Assembly (NCBI RefSeq): GCF_020906515.1
Contig: NC_085849.1
Span: forward strand, 1,364,001-1,428,000
Reading direction: 5' to 3'
DNA length: 64,000 nucleotides
DNA from: Vanrija pseudolonga
Taxonomy: Eukaryota; Basidiomycota; Tremellomycetes; Trichosporonales; Trichosporonaceae
How positions within the stretch are numbered: the first letter of the stretch is position 1; the number at the start of each line of letters is the position of its first letter. A program made the translations under genes and the position numbers. Under the pieces are notes generated by a model. That model was not told the origin of the DNA. It saw nothing but the letters and a program-made list of their open reading frames with translations, and made no database searches. Below, piece by piece: positions 11,051 through 23,000 of this stretch.

Positions 11051-11833
11051 CGTGTCTAAGCTTGTATGGGGAAGAGTACAGAGTTAGAAGAATCCCACAG
11101 CCTCAAAGTTGACGGAGGGAGGCCTAGCGAAGGTCCCTCCCACCTTGGTCGAAGCTAGCAAGTTGGCCGCCCCTGCCGAGGTCCGCCCTGGTTTCCTCGT
11201 GAGCATGAGCATGCATGATATCTGCGGTGGGCGGGCGCGAGGCATTCCGAATGACGAATGGCGCGCGAGACAGTCGAATCACGCAAACATGACTAGGCCG
11301 ACGACGGTAGGACGGATGGGCAGTGGACTGTAAGAATGTGCGGTGCGGCCGGCCCACCCAGGACGCCGAGATGAGACAGGTGCACGCTATCGCACGCAAT
11401 CTGGTGGAGGTGGAGGTCGTGGCGCCGTCTTCATCACCGTCTTGTCTCGGCTGCCTCGCCTCGAGTCGCCTTATGCGTGTGATAAGCTCGCACAGGGGGG
11501 TTCGAAAGCCAAATACATACAGCATGACACTGGCATGGATGACTGGGAGCAGGGGATCCTGGGTGGGGTGGGTGGAGGAAGGGATGAGGCGACGTCGAGA
11601 TCTGTCTGTGTCACCCAGCTGGAGTCGCGGATGGACTCTTGATGGGAACCAGGCAGCCCTAGCACCATCCACTATGCGTCCAGAAGCACATCAGGCGGAA
11701 GCACTAGGGCGTCATGACGGGAATGGCCTAACTCGTCGATCTCAACACACATTGCTGACGCGCTGATCAGACTGGCTGTGCCAATCCTTCCTCCTCCGCC
11801 ACCAGAAAAACCATCAACAAAAGGATAATCAAA
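11051..11833. other. Intergenic region, no gene seen
   Basis: This is the upstream region of the SfnG-like gene, up to the tRNA. Only short frames without domains or convincing splice sites are present. Confidence 0.5.
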
Positions 11834-11905
11834 CTTCCCGTCGGAGAATCGAACTCCGATCTCCCGCGTGACAAGCGAGCATACTAGCCGTTATACGAAC
11901 GGGAA
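11834..11905 (-). tRNA. tRNA-Asp (GTC)
   Basis: A complete 72-nt cloverleaf without intron on the minus strand. The acceptor arm TTCCCGT pairs with ACGGGAA and a G discriminator base follows. The D arm carries the A-box sequence, the anticodon loop is TTGTCAC (anticodon GTC) on the stem CTCGC/GCGGG (one G-T pair), and the T arm is TCGGAGTTCGATTCTCCGA. A run of four T lies about 12 nt past the 3' end on the transcribed strand and fits a Pol III terminator. Confidence 0.96.
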
Positions 11906-12568
11906 CAAATTGTCTTTAGCTGACGATTTTGTTGTTTCCGAGGTCGTATCTGAGCTTCGCGCTTACGATCCCTCTGCAGCTTCCCTTCTTTGCCACTGTC
12001 TGACCAGCCCTGTGCACACAGGGCTACGGTGGGTGACCCAGGCGCATGCCCCCTCCAGCCTCAACAAAATTCTGGACACGCCGCCATTCTACACTGCTGC
12101 CCTTGCTGGCTATGCTGCTTTGCTTTGTGTCGCAGCATGTAACTCTGAAGGAAGGCGGTGACGTTTTAAGTGACTTCCAGCTCAACGGTCCGTACGATGG
12201 TCCTTACGTAAATGTGAGGAGTTGCCTGCTTTGGGTGGTGTTGACTCTCTTGGCTGCTGGAGTGGGGAAGCGGTTGCGGCAGTATTGTGTGTGTCGTCAC
12301 CCTGGCTGGGTTGCCCAGTTGACCCCGCCCTGCCCGGCGTCATTCTGGCTCCTAGGCTCCATGACGGTCCACACGGCCCAGCCCAGCCCAGCCAGCGTCC
12401 ATTCAGCACCCGCCCGCCACCGCCATCAACGACACACCACACCACCACACCACATCCAAGTCGCTTCCTATCCACCCGACGACGCCACCACAACTACTAC
12501 TACAACTCCCTCTCGACAGCTTATTCCTTTCATCCTACTCAAACTCCACGTCCCCCTATCATTACACA
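11906..12568. other. YPT7 promoter and leader
   Basis: This is 660 bases between tRNA-Asp and YPT7. The last 200 bases are C/A-rich with (CCA)n-like and (ACT)n-like stretches, as expected for a fungal 5' UTR. No other gene is seen. Confidence 0.5.
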
Positions 12569-14130
12569 ATGTCGGCGAGGAAAAAGGTTCTCCTCAAGGT
12601 AAGTAAAGGCAACGACACAACACAGCCTCGTCCACCACACCCCCTCCCCTCCCCTGGCTCCTCCCCGAGACCGTCGGCCGACCATGATCAAGACGACACG
12701 ACTCGCTAGTCTGTCTCTATCACGACGTCGATGGTGCCCTCGAGCACACCTTCCCCTCATTGCACACGACTGCTTCACACGTACAGAGCAACGAGCTGAC
12801 GCATCCCTCTCCAGGTTATCATCCTTGGCGACTCTGGGTGAGTATCACGTTTCAACATTAGGCCTCTCGGCGTCGGGTCATGAAACGTCAACGTCTATTA
12901 CGGCGGGCATTGCAGTCATCGCGTCGACTTTGCCGAGTAACCATGCTGACGGTGTGCGCTTCCCCCATTCCTCTGGATTGACCGATACTCGTTCTGCGTT
13001 GCGCCGCCCGATGGAACGTGATCTTGTGACGCCCCATGTCGACCCTATCATCGACTCGTGTCACGCTTCCGCTCGTCCGACCTATCTTCTCCGTCGTTCC
13101 CTCACTGCAGTGTCGGCAAGACCTCGCTCATGAACCAGTATGTCAACAAGCGCTTCTCCAACCAGTACAAGGCTACTATCGGTGAGTCGTTACTAAGGGT
13201 GTCGCATCGACGCTTCCCTGCCGCCCTGGAGTCGTGCTGACGCTGGCGATTCGTTCCATTCACTATCTCACGCTTCGCTTGTTCCTCACCAACTCTACGA
13301 CGCGACTTGCTATGGCCTACGGTGTTCACTGGCCTCTCTCCGCATCTCTCGCCCGCTCGACTGGGAATCTTCCATACGCCTCGAATCATCCCCTTGGCCT
13401 CTCACCTTGACTCTGGCTATCAGGTGCCGACTTCCTCACTCGCGAGCTCGTTGTCGACGACCGCGTCGTGACGATGCAGCTCTGGGACACGGCAGGCCAG
13501 GAGCGCTTCCAGTCGCTCGGTGTCGCCTTCTACCGTGGTGCCGACTGCTGCGTCCTCGTCTACGACGTCAACTCGAGCAAGAGCTTTGAGGCTCTCGATG
13601 GATGGCGGGACGAGTTCCTCGTTCAGGTGAGTGTTGTTGTCTTGGTTAGGCTGGGGCACGGTGATGTCACTTGTCCGTGTGGGACAGGCACTACTCGCTC
13701 CAGCCCGTTCACCATGGCCCGGGCGACTGACAAGTGCAGGCCTCTCCACACGACCCTGAGAACTTCCCCTTCGTCGTGTTGGGTAACAAGATTGACATGG
13801 AGGAGTCGAAGCGCATGGTGAGTGTCACTTGAAAGAGAAGGATGATGAGCGTCTGACACCTGCCTCAGGTCTCACAAAAGCGGGCCATGACTTGGTGCCA
13901 GGCCAAGGGCAACATCCCATACTTTGAGACCTCGGCCAAGGAGGCGATCAACGTCGAGCAGGCGTTCCAGACCATTGCCAAGAACGCGCTGGCACAGGAG
14001 GCCGAAACCGAGCTGTAGGTTCAATACCCCTCCCCTTTGATAGTCGCTCACACTACACAGCTACGCCGACTACCCCGACCCGATCAGGATCGACTCGGAC
14101 AACTCCCAGAACTACGGCTGCAGCTGCTAA
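12569..14130 (+). CDS. YPT7: Rab7-type small GTPase
   Basis: The Rab GTPase of late endosomes and vacuoles, needed for HOPS-dependent fusion. Exons are 12569-12598, 12815-12837, 13111-13181, 13424-13626, 13740-13817, 13869-14014 and 14061-14130, for 206 residues, the usual length for Rab7. The G boxes read [27 protein letters not shown] and ETSAK. The protein ends CSC for double geranylgeranylation. Introns 1-3 are 216, 273 and 242 nt, five times longer than most introns in the window. The gene converges on the membrane glycoprotein gene. Confidence 0.97.
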
Positions 14131-14501
14131 TGGGCGCTCATGACCCTCCGCACCCCAGCCGCCCGCCTTGCTTGCAGACCCGCCTCCTTACCCGCGCACG
14201 TTTAATTCCCCCGGTCGGCCTTTCAAGCCATTGCCGTTCCTTACAGGCTTCACATTCTCCCATTTCCAAGTCCAGTCCTTCGATGTCGTCCCTGTAGACC
14301 TTTTGTGTATAGCTAGTGATGGGAGGGAAGGAGGGGACGGGCGGGCACTGGCAGTACGACAGAGACTAGTGATGCATTGTGTGTTGGCGTTTGAGTGTGG
14401 CAGCTTCGGTCAGTTGGGGCGTGGTGGCACTTTTAGCGTCGTTAGAATACACTGCATATAGAAACAAGCGTTATGGATGGATGGGGGCCGGCCCTTTTTT
14501 A
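14131..14501. other. Convergent 3' intergenic region
   Basis: These 371 bases lie between the stops of YPT7 and the glycoprotein gene. They are T/G-rich at the right side, as expected for 3' UTR sequence. No gene is seen. Confidence 0.5.
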
Positions 14502-16719
14502 CTAGCGAGCATGGGTCTCACCGTCGTCCTCCGCACGCCCATGAGCATGAGGGTACGCCTCCTCCTCAGCAAGAGGAGTAGGTGGAGCCCAGCTGGGGTT
14601 GTAACTAGGGGGCACAATCGTCGACTCTACCACTCCGGCGTCCTCTTCCTGCGTGTACTCCTCGACGGCGGGGAAATTGCTTTCGCTGACGGCAGTGCGG
14701 GGCTTGTTGTGGGCGAGGAAGGGATGTGACGAGCCCGAGCCGCCAGCACTGCTGCTGCCAAGCGAGTTGAACCACGTCTGGCTACTGCTCGGGGTCGAGG
14801 TCGAGCCGCCCGACCGCAGCTCAGGCATATCAGGCTCAAGCGAGGACGAAGCCGCAACCGAGCCTTCGCCGCGGGGCGAGTCCTCGCCAACACCGCGGAT
14901 GGTAGGAAGAAGCACCGACGACGGAACGGTCGACGTCGGGCCAGGCGTGTACGGCACGTTGAGGTGTGCGCTCTGCATCGGATCCAGAACGGACGACGGG
15001 ACGGCCGAGGGCGGGCCGCGCGCGTGGTGGACGTGGAACGCGCTGGGCGGCGGTGCACCGTTACCGCGCTGGCGGCCCTGCGCCGCTTCATGCGCCTTGG
15101 CGGCCATGACCTGCGCGCGGTGGTTCTGGCTGACATACCCCATGGCGTCGGGCGTCGGCTGGGTAAGGCGTGTCTCCTCGTCGCCCGATGACGAGCCCGA
15201 GCCGTCGCGCTGCTTGGGCTCGATCTCGAACGGCGTCGGGTCGGACACGATGGGGCTCGGCTTGCGCTTGCGCCTGCAGCACCTGAACGCGATGAACGCG
15301 AGCAGCGCGAGCAGGATCACGCCGATGCCGATACACACGCCGACGACGGGCCAGAGCCACTTGCGCACGCGGTGCACTACGGGCGGGGGCTCGGACGACG
15401 TGGCGGCCGGCGCCGCCTCGGCTGTCGTGTTGGGAATCGCCTGGTTCGACATGAAGACGGCGCCCGTGAGCTCCATCGCGCCGCGCTCGTACGAGGTGAC
15501 CGCGCCGGTCGCGTTGAACTTGGAGATGCCCGGGACGACCTTTGACCGAGTAGGTTACGTTGGGGTTGAGCGGCGCGGCGTACAGCAGCCCCTGGTTGCG
15601 GTACGGCGAGTAGGCGCCGTGCGAGAGCGTGTAGTTCATCTGGCGGGCGGGCGGGTACGGGTCCCACTCGAGCGTGAACTCTGTGTTGGTCGGGCCCATG
15701 ATTCCCGCGAGCTGGAGGAACGACGTGTTGGCCGGGATCGGGATGGTGATGTTGCCGTTTGTCGTGGCGAGGGCCGTGTAGTTGTTGACGGCGTGCGTCG
15801 CGTTTCCAGACGTGTTTTGCGCCACGGTCCAGTTGCCCTCGAGCTTGAAGTCGGGGTTGGGCTTGCCGTCGACGACAAACGCGGCCTGCTTCATCACGAC
15901 CTGGTCCATGGCGGTTGCCTCAGACTCCATGCCAGTGAACACGGTGTAGCCTGTGATCCTCAGGCGGCCGGCATACAGCCGCGCGTGGATGTTGTAGCTC
16001 CCCCACGCCATGAACTTTGTGTCAAAGATGTCAGGGCCGACCGTGCCCTCCGCGTTAAGCTGGGGCGTCATGACCACGGGCTCGGGCGGCATGTCAGAGC
16101 CCAGGCCAGCGATGAAGTGGTAGCAGCTGAGGTTCATGGGCTGTGTGTTGCCGTTGAGCTGGTCGATTGTGCCGTGGATAATGATGCGGTTGCCGATAAA
16201 GCCCGCGTTGAACACGGTGCGCAGCGTGTCCACCTCGTGCCCGTACTCGGTGTAGATGGACGGCGCGAAGGCCGTCGTGTTGAGTGTCGTGGCGTTGTAG
16301 GCCATGATGCTGCGCGACACGTCGCCGATGCCCGTCTCGGTGTTGTCGGCAGTCCCGTCATATGTCACGTTCCACATCGAGTAGTTGCGCATCTCGGTCA
16401 GGTTGTAGCTGTACATCGAGTCGGGCGTGTACACGAACATGCCGTTCTCGGTGGGGATGGACACGTTGAACTTGAGAGCGGGCTCCCTGTCGACCACGTA
16501 CTGCGCGCCTGGCGGCCCATGGGGGTACCATTGTCCGGTTGGCTCGGGCGCGGCAGAGCTGCTTGTTGCGTTTGTAGGTGATGCCGAGGTGCTAGCAGTG
16601 GAAGAAGAGTCACTGGCGGAGGAGGAAGAGTCCTGTGCAATCGCCTGCGGAAGGTAGCCACACACGGCGGCGCCAAGGGCCACAGCAGCCACAAACGATG
16701 CCGGTCGGATCGACATCAT
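14502..16719 (-). CDS. Type I membrane glycoprotein with frame break or atypical intron
   Basis: I do not recognise an orthologue. The N-terminus has a signal peptide (ATG at 16719) and a Ser/Ala/Thr-rich stretch, then about 360 residues with many N-x-S/T sites. One transmembrane helix (WPVVGVCIGIGVILLALLAF) precedes the basic stop-transfer RCCRRKRK and a Ser/Pro-rich cytoplasmic tail of about 260 residues. The N- and C-terminal parts lie in different frames that meet near 15540. Either a 40-nt GT-AG intron at 15519-15558 is spliced (frame then runs through, 725 residues), or one base is extra. The intron has no clear branch site and the unspliced text reads well on both sides, so this stays open. 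A wall-sensor or adhesin role is only inference. Confidence 0.75.
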
Positions 16720-19700
16720 TGTCGGTTGCCTTGTCGTCGTTTCCGTTAATCTACAGTCGTAAAAGAGGAAGAGAGAAAGCGTTGATAGATCGACAGAACA
16801 AGGGGGAAGAACTGGTATCGCGAGAAGCCACCACCTGTTGGCAGTAACACCCCTCTCTCCTCTCTCTCCTCTCTCTGCTGTTCACTGCCGCCGCACTACC
16901 ACGAATGCCGCACTGCACCATGTGCAAAGGGGGCCTCGAAGGGGTCGAGGGTCTGTCACTCTCGTAACATCCAATCTTGGCCTGCTGCTGCACAGTGCCT
17001 GCCTGTCTCCACTACGTAGGCGGCGTGGTATGCCGGGACCAGCGGTGTCATCAGAGTCGCGAGGCAGGCAGGCCGGCAGGCAGGTGAGGAGTCGTCAAAG
17101 TGTCCGAGGGGCTCTGGTTTCTGTTTCGACGCAGGCGGGGCAAGGAGGGGGATTCCCAGGGTAAGCCGCCCATCTGGCGAGCAGCTGTTGACTACACCCG
17201 CCGCCTCGCCTCGCTTGCTTCCAGGTCCCGACAGCGTCTCACATGGAGCGCAGTCTCCACAGTATTAGGCCCTGCGATAAGGTTTAGTATCGGGACGGGC
17301 GTGAGGCCTGGCCTTTTTTGGCACGGCGCACGCTCCAAGCAACGCGCGGGCAACGGTGCATGAGACCGGAGGCAAGAGCCACACCCACCCACCCACCCAC
17401 CCGGTTTTGCCCCTCCCACGTTTCCCTGGGCGGATGTCAATCTTGTGTGCAAGCCTTCCTTGACCCGAGCCCTCGACATGCTGGCAGAATTACGGCGAGG
17501 CACCTACTCTCCCCCGTCCCGGACGCCTGTCACCCCTCTAGGCCAACAACGTCAATCGGTCCCAGTGCCTGGGCCGCGCCATTGACGGGCGTCGGTGGGA
17601 GGACGCGAGCAGCAGACCAGCCAGCTCAGAGCAATGTCCTCGACGTGCGCGTACCCTGTGTGTTTTGGCGACAGTGCGCCGCCCACTACCCCCGCTCACC
17701 CGGCACTAGCTACCTCGCCGCCCGCTGAGCTCGTGGGTTCCTGCAATCAAGCCAGCACATTTGTACATCGGGGGCAAAGTTTTCCGCCCGCAGTGTCGGC
17801 ATCCGGGATCGGCAGCCACGGGTGACTCGGGAGCTACTTAGTTCCTCGTTGGCTGCTTTTGCAATGTGGTGTGTGTGTGCCAAGAGCGCGTGTGTCGAGC
17901 ACGCAAGACGAAAGACGTGTGCGTGTCCTCGTCTCGTCGACGGCGCAGATCAAACAGAATGAGGGTCTGTCACTTGCCAAAGGGGGCAGGAAGGCGACTC
18001 CAGACGGGGGTTAATCAAGACGACGAGGGATCTTCACAATGTGCAGCATGCAGCTTCCTAGGAACCTTACTCGGGGGCATGTGGGCTGGCGTCCTTTCTT
18101 AGCCCGTTAGGTCCGTTGGACTGCCACCCTCCCCTTGCCCTCCTCCCCGTGCACAGTTCCAGAGAGCACAACAAAGTGCCAAGTGTGCGCCACCCCGGGT
18201 GTTCCAACGATCGCCTCTGTTCAGGAGCTCATCGTCCTTCCCTTGCTTTGTCTGGATGCGATCACTGGCTGGCTGGCTGGCTGGCCGCACACACTGCGGG
18301 GGTCATCTGTCGTCGAGCACGCCTTCGCTGATCACGATCAAAGTGCATATTCTTTCTGCTTCTCCTTGCGACGCCGTACCTCGACAAACCTTGTTGACTG
18401 CGCCAAGTTGAAACGGGAGGGCCATTTGGTATGCGGTGACCCAGCGGTGACCCAGCAGAGTTGAAGACCATGTCTTAGTTGGAATCTTAACAGACGCGCG
18501 ACTATGGCAAGGTGCTTGCTGGGGCCATACGCATACCCAGAACCTTGGCAGCGTACGGCAACTGCAGCACCGAGACAGCATCGGATCATTCTTCAGCTCC
18601 CGCCGTGGACCATGTTGCCCTACTCTCCGTGAAACAACAGTCGGGCAGGGGAGTTGAATGCTCCGAGACTGCACAAACATTGAGGATTCCGGCGGATGTT
18701 CTCATGATATGATCGCGCGCGCCTTGGAGAGGTCGATGGTTGCAGTGCGTGCAGGTTGCGGCGCTCAACAACAAAACCTGGTCGCGCGGGATCCTAGCAC
18801 GAGCCCGTCGTAGTTGACTCCTCAACACACTAGCCACCCAAGCGCCTGTCCGTCCGCATCTCACTCCCCCACACCGCTCTGAACTTGCTCTGCATCGGAT
18901 GATTCGCCGTTTTGCCGTCGCGAAAAGCGCCGCAAGTCGCGTCGCGCTGGGTCTGTGGGCAGTGACCGAGTGACCAAAGGAGGTGACGCGTGGCGCGGCT
19001 CTCGCTGGTCCACTGGCGCGCTGGCTATCAGTGCACAAACGGACACTGCCGTCGTTGGGCGTGAAGTCCCGAACCAGGATAGGAGAGACGTCCCGAGCGC
19101 AGGCCCCGTTGGGGAGGAGGCGCCGACGGGCCGTCATGTGAGCATGTCTGGCGTGCACCGTGGATGTGGGGGAGAAGTTATGTTGGGCGCGCTGCGGCGC
19201 AGTGACACGAGGTTTGCCGCGTTTCGTCTTTCCGCGCGTCCCAATGTGGTGGGTGGGACGACAGTCGATGGCAGGCAGCACTGATCTTGCTGTGGTCGGC
19301 CCATCCACCGGCTGGATCTCGCTCACGGGCCCACAGACCACAGACGCCTCGGGCTGTTGCAGCCGAGATAGCCAAGCCTTGGACTCATTGGCCTGCGCTT
19401 CAAGCAGCCAACAAGCGGCAGAAAACGGCGCACACGAGCGATTTTGTGCAGTTTGCGGAGGCTTCATGGAAGGAGGAGTGCGCAGTCGCACTGCTCTTGT
19501 TATTGTTGTTGTTGCTGGAACATGGTGCAGTGTGCAATGACGCATTTAGTGCCAGATAGAGTCACTTGGCGAACAGGAAAGGAAGGGAAGCCTAACTGCA
19601 TTACAATTTCTTCCTATTCAGAATAGTCGCGCTTTTGTAATGCTTCGAGTTTTAATTTGACGCCACCCGCCCACTCGCTGGACGCGCCGCGCGCCCGAAT

Positions 19701-20008
19701 TCATTTTTGCCAGACGCGGAGTGAGTGGATGGGGGTGGGTTTGTTGCCAGATCCGTCCAAGCCGCCGTCAACAAACTCTACTCGCGAGTTGGAGTTGTGC
19801 ATAGCCGCCCTCGTCAACCCGCCGCTCTCACTCTCAACTCTCATCTACATTCTCGACATCTCCGTCGTCCCCATTTGACAGCGACAAGCGAGCTTCACAC
19901 ACACGGCCGACTGCTCCGCTCTGCTTTGCTCTGCTCCTGCACTTGCCCCCAAACACAACAACTGGACACAACCTCCATCGCCGTGCGACCCCGCGGCGAC
20001 CAGCACCA
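16720..20008. other. Gene-poor gap of 3.3 kb
   Basis: No convincing protein gene is seen between the glycoprotein and Trm7-kinase starts, which face away from each other. Simple repeats occur: CACC units near 17382-17402 and CTGG units near 18265-18287. The last 200 bases look like the 5' UTR of the fusion gene. Frames of up to 319 codons exist but have Cys/His/Arg-heavy composition unlike the neighbouring proteins. Confidence 0.5.
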
Positions 20009-23000
20009 ATGCCCTCCTCAAAGTCGTCCCTCGACAAGCGTGACGTCTACTACCGCAAGGGCAAGAGCGATGGTGCGTTGCTTGTCCACTCTTGGCATGA
20101 CTTGCTAGCCTCATATACGGCTCACGTCGTGGTCCAAGGATCACGCAAGGGACATCGAGTCGGACCCACTTGTACCTCTGTCAACGTCCCGGACGAATGA
20201 CGTCCCGCTCAGCCTCCATCTGTCCCCCCTCTCTCTACATTGCAACCTCCATCGGAATGCAGATGCTGACACTTCTTGCTCAGGCTACCGCGCACGATCG
20301 GCGTACAAGCTTCTTCATCTCGGTGGGTAGTCACGGTTTCACACTGTCCTTGAGGCTGGCTAACCTCGCCCAGATGAAGAGTTCGACCTCTTCCGTGGCG
20401 TGACCACAGCTGTTGACCTCTGTGCCGCCCCCGGATCATGGTCTCAGGTCCTTGGACAGCGTTTGAAGTGAGTTGATCAGCATCGGCAAGATTGCTCTCT
20501 CGCCAGTCCTTTACCCCGAAGCTGCCCGCTGACCACCATAGGCCGGGTTTCAACGCTGGTGACAACCGGGTGGTTTCCATCGACCTCCAGCCCATGGTAC
20601 GTGGTCTCTTCATCGTCCAATGGCTGGGGGGGGGGGGGTGGTACCGTGGGGCTGGCGGGCGGCTGTGTCAGGTGCTGCGGATGCGGGCAGAGCTCGGTCC
20701 ACATCTCGGTCCACGGTGGACAAGGCAATGGCCGAGTTTCCCGAAGTTTCTGTTCCCCTGCAGAGCTACTGCCCCGTGTTTGGTCCAAGATGGGGCTGCG
20801 CTCTGTCCTTGTCGGACCAGATCAGCCACCCTGTCGGTGGCGCATTTGCTTCTGTTCTGCGCCTGTTTCAGATCGGACGCATTGCATTGTGCCCAAAGAT
20901 TCGCCCCAAGCTGTGGAGGGCGACGCAAAGCAGAGGCCTCGCTGACCTTCACAGGCCCCTCTTACCGGTCTCACTCTCCTCCAGACTGATATCACTCTTC
21001 CCTCGACTGTACCGCTTGTTCTCGACGCTCTCGGTGGGCGAAAGGCCGACCTCGTCATCTGTGACGGAGCGCCTGACGTCACCGGTGTCCACGACCTCGA
21101 TGCCTACATTCACTCCCAGCTCTTACTCGCCGCTCTCACTCTGAGTCTCACACTCCTCGCGCCTGGGGCGACTCTCATCTTCAAGATCTTCCTGTCACCC
21201 AACGATCCCACGGCAGCTCTCCTTCAATCTCAACTGAGAGCCTTCTTCCCAGCACCACCTCCAGGATCCTCGAGCGGCGACCCGGCTAGCTTTGCCGAGA
21301 TTGAGGACGACGGCGACGACCTTGACCTTGGTCCAGAGGACGACAGCACAGCCCCCGCCGCGCTGGCCAGTACCAGTGCTCCGGGACCTGGCTTCGACTC
21401 CTTTGGTAGGAGAGGAGGAGTTTGGATTCGCAAGCCCCGCAGCAGCCGCAAGGGCAGCGGAGAGGCCTTCGTCGTCTGCCGCAACTTCGACCCAGCTTCC
21501 CTTCCACTTCCGGCTGAGTTTACCCCGGAATCTCTCACTGCTCTCCGGCAGCACGTCGGCGGCACGCTCACTCTGGAGTCACTTGGCTCCTTGGGCACAG
21601 ATTCTTCCTCCGCCACCACTTCCGCAGTCGCCGCCTGGCCTGCAACCAAAGGCTTTGTCGGCACTGGCAATCTGAACAGCGGCAGCTCTCTCTCCGGTCG
21701 TAAGACTCGGCAGGCTCTCAGTTTGGACGTTTCTGGCGGCCCCCATCAACGCGATCATTCGCTGGGCAGCATCGAAGGTGCCCCGAGTCCCGTGGAAGCA
21801 CACCACAACCTTTTCCCATCAACGGACCAATCTCCTGGTCTCGTGCAGCCCAAACCAGTTGCAGCGGTGGACCGCGTGCGTCAGCGGGCAACCTCTGAAT
21901 TTGCCCAAAGTACTCCGAGCTCGGCTTTGGATACATCAGGCATGAACACCCCGGCCGTGTCGACTCCTATCCCATTGCCTTCACCAGTGCCAGGCTTTGC
22001 GCGTGACCATCCATTTCGGGATCACACGTTTCGGAGCTCTCAAGACCATGGCTTTGAGCCAGGTGTTCGCCAGATGCGCGATCTCTCAAGCGACGGCTTT
22101 CACGAGGGCTCTTCGCTTGGGTACAACGATCTGGCGGCCTACTCGCAAGGCCTCAGCCCCACAAGCCTCTCCTCCCTTCATGGTACATCGCCCCTTTCAG
22201 CTACAGGCTGGACAGCACGGGAGAGAGACATTGTTGCGTCAATGCCGCAAGGCGATGGGGCTGTGTCGCCGACGTTGAGTTCATCCTCGAAGACGGACGC
22301 CTTTTTCTCAACTTCTCAACGCGACTCGCTTCCAGTCCCTCCCAGACCTCTCCCAGGCTCGGCCAGTTTGGGGCGTGCAAATTCCCTGGGCCGAGGACCT
22401 GCCCCCGCCCGCGCCCGTGTTGTGACTACACCAGCAGGCCCGGGAGACAACATCTCGTCAACATCGCCGACTTTCACGCAGCCTACTGGTCTGCGCTCAG
22501 TCACCGGCCCCCAACCACCACAGCCTTCCACTCCTCCACCGGCGTTTCCCATCACGTCGACTATTCAAGTCACCTCTCCCGACCCCATCGGCGCGACCCT
22601 TCCTGTCATGTCGCCGCCAAGGGGTGCTCAGGCCAATCTCCCTGTGACACCATCGCCGCTTTCGCCGAAGAGGTCCATGGGCACTTTCCATCCAACAGGT
22701 GGTGATACCAGCCGTCGCGGCGTTTCTCCCCGGCCTACGATCCGCCAGCCGCGGCCTGACAGCTACATTGCGCGTGAGGTGCACCACGCCGAACCTGGCG
22801 AAGTCGCCGTCAAAGCTGGAGATGTCTTGAGCCCTGTGGCCGACGACAGCTTTCCCGTGCGTTCGTCGGAGGCCCCCGGCTCGTGGCGCCTGCGTAGTCT
22901 GCTGGGGCAGGGTGCTTTCGCGAGCGTCTGGTCTGGCGACGCAGAAGGAGACGGCGAGACTCCTCGAGGCACAGTTGCTGCCGTCAAGCTAGTGGACCGC

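Noticed and set aside
14653-16581. 642-codon plus-strand open frame
   Set aside because: It is antisense to the glycoprotein gene. The minus strand shows a signal peptide, N-glycosylation sites and a transmembrane helix, whereas this frame has Val/Arg-rich text without domains. It is a by-product of GC-rich codons.
18586-19545. 319-codon minus-strand frame in the gene-poor gap
   Set aside because: The Cys/His/Arg-heavy composition, absence of domains and lack of codon bias argue for chance in GC-rich DNA.
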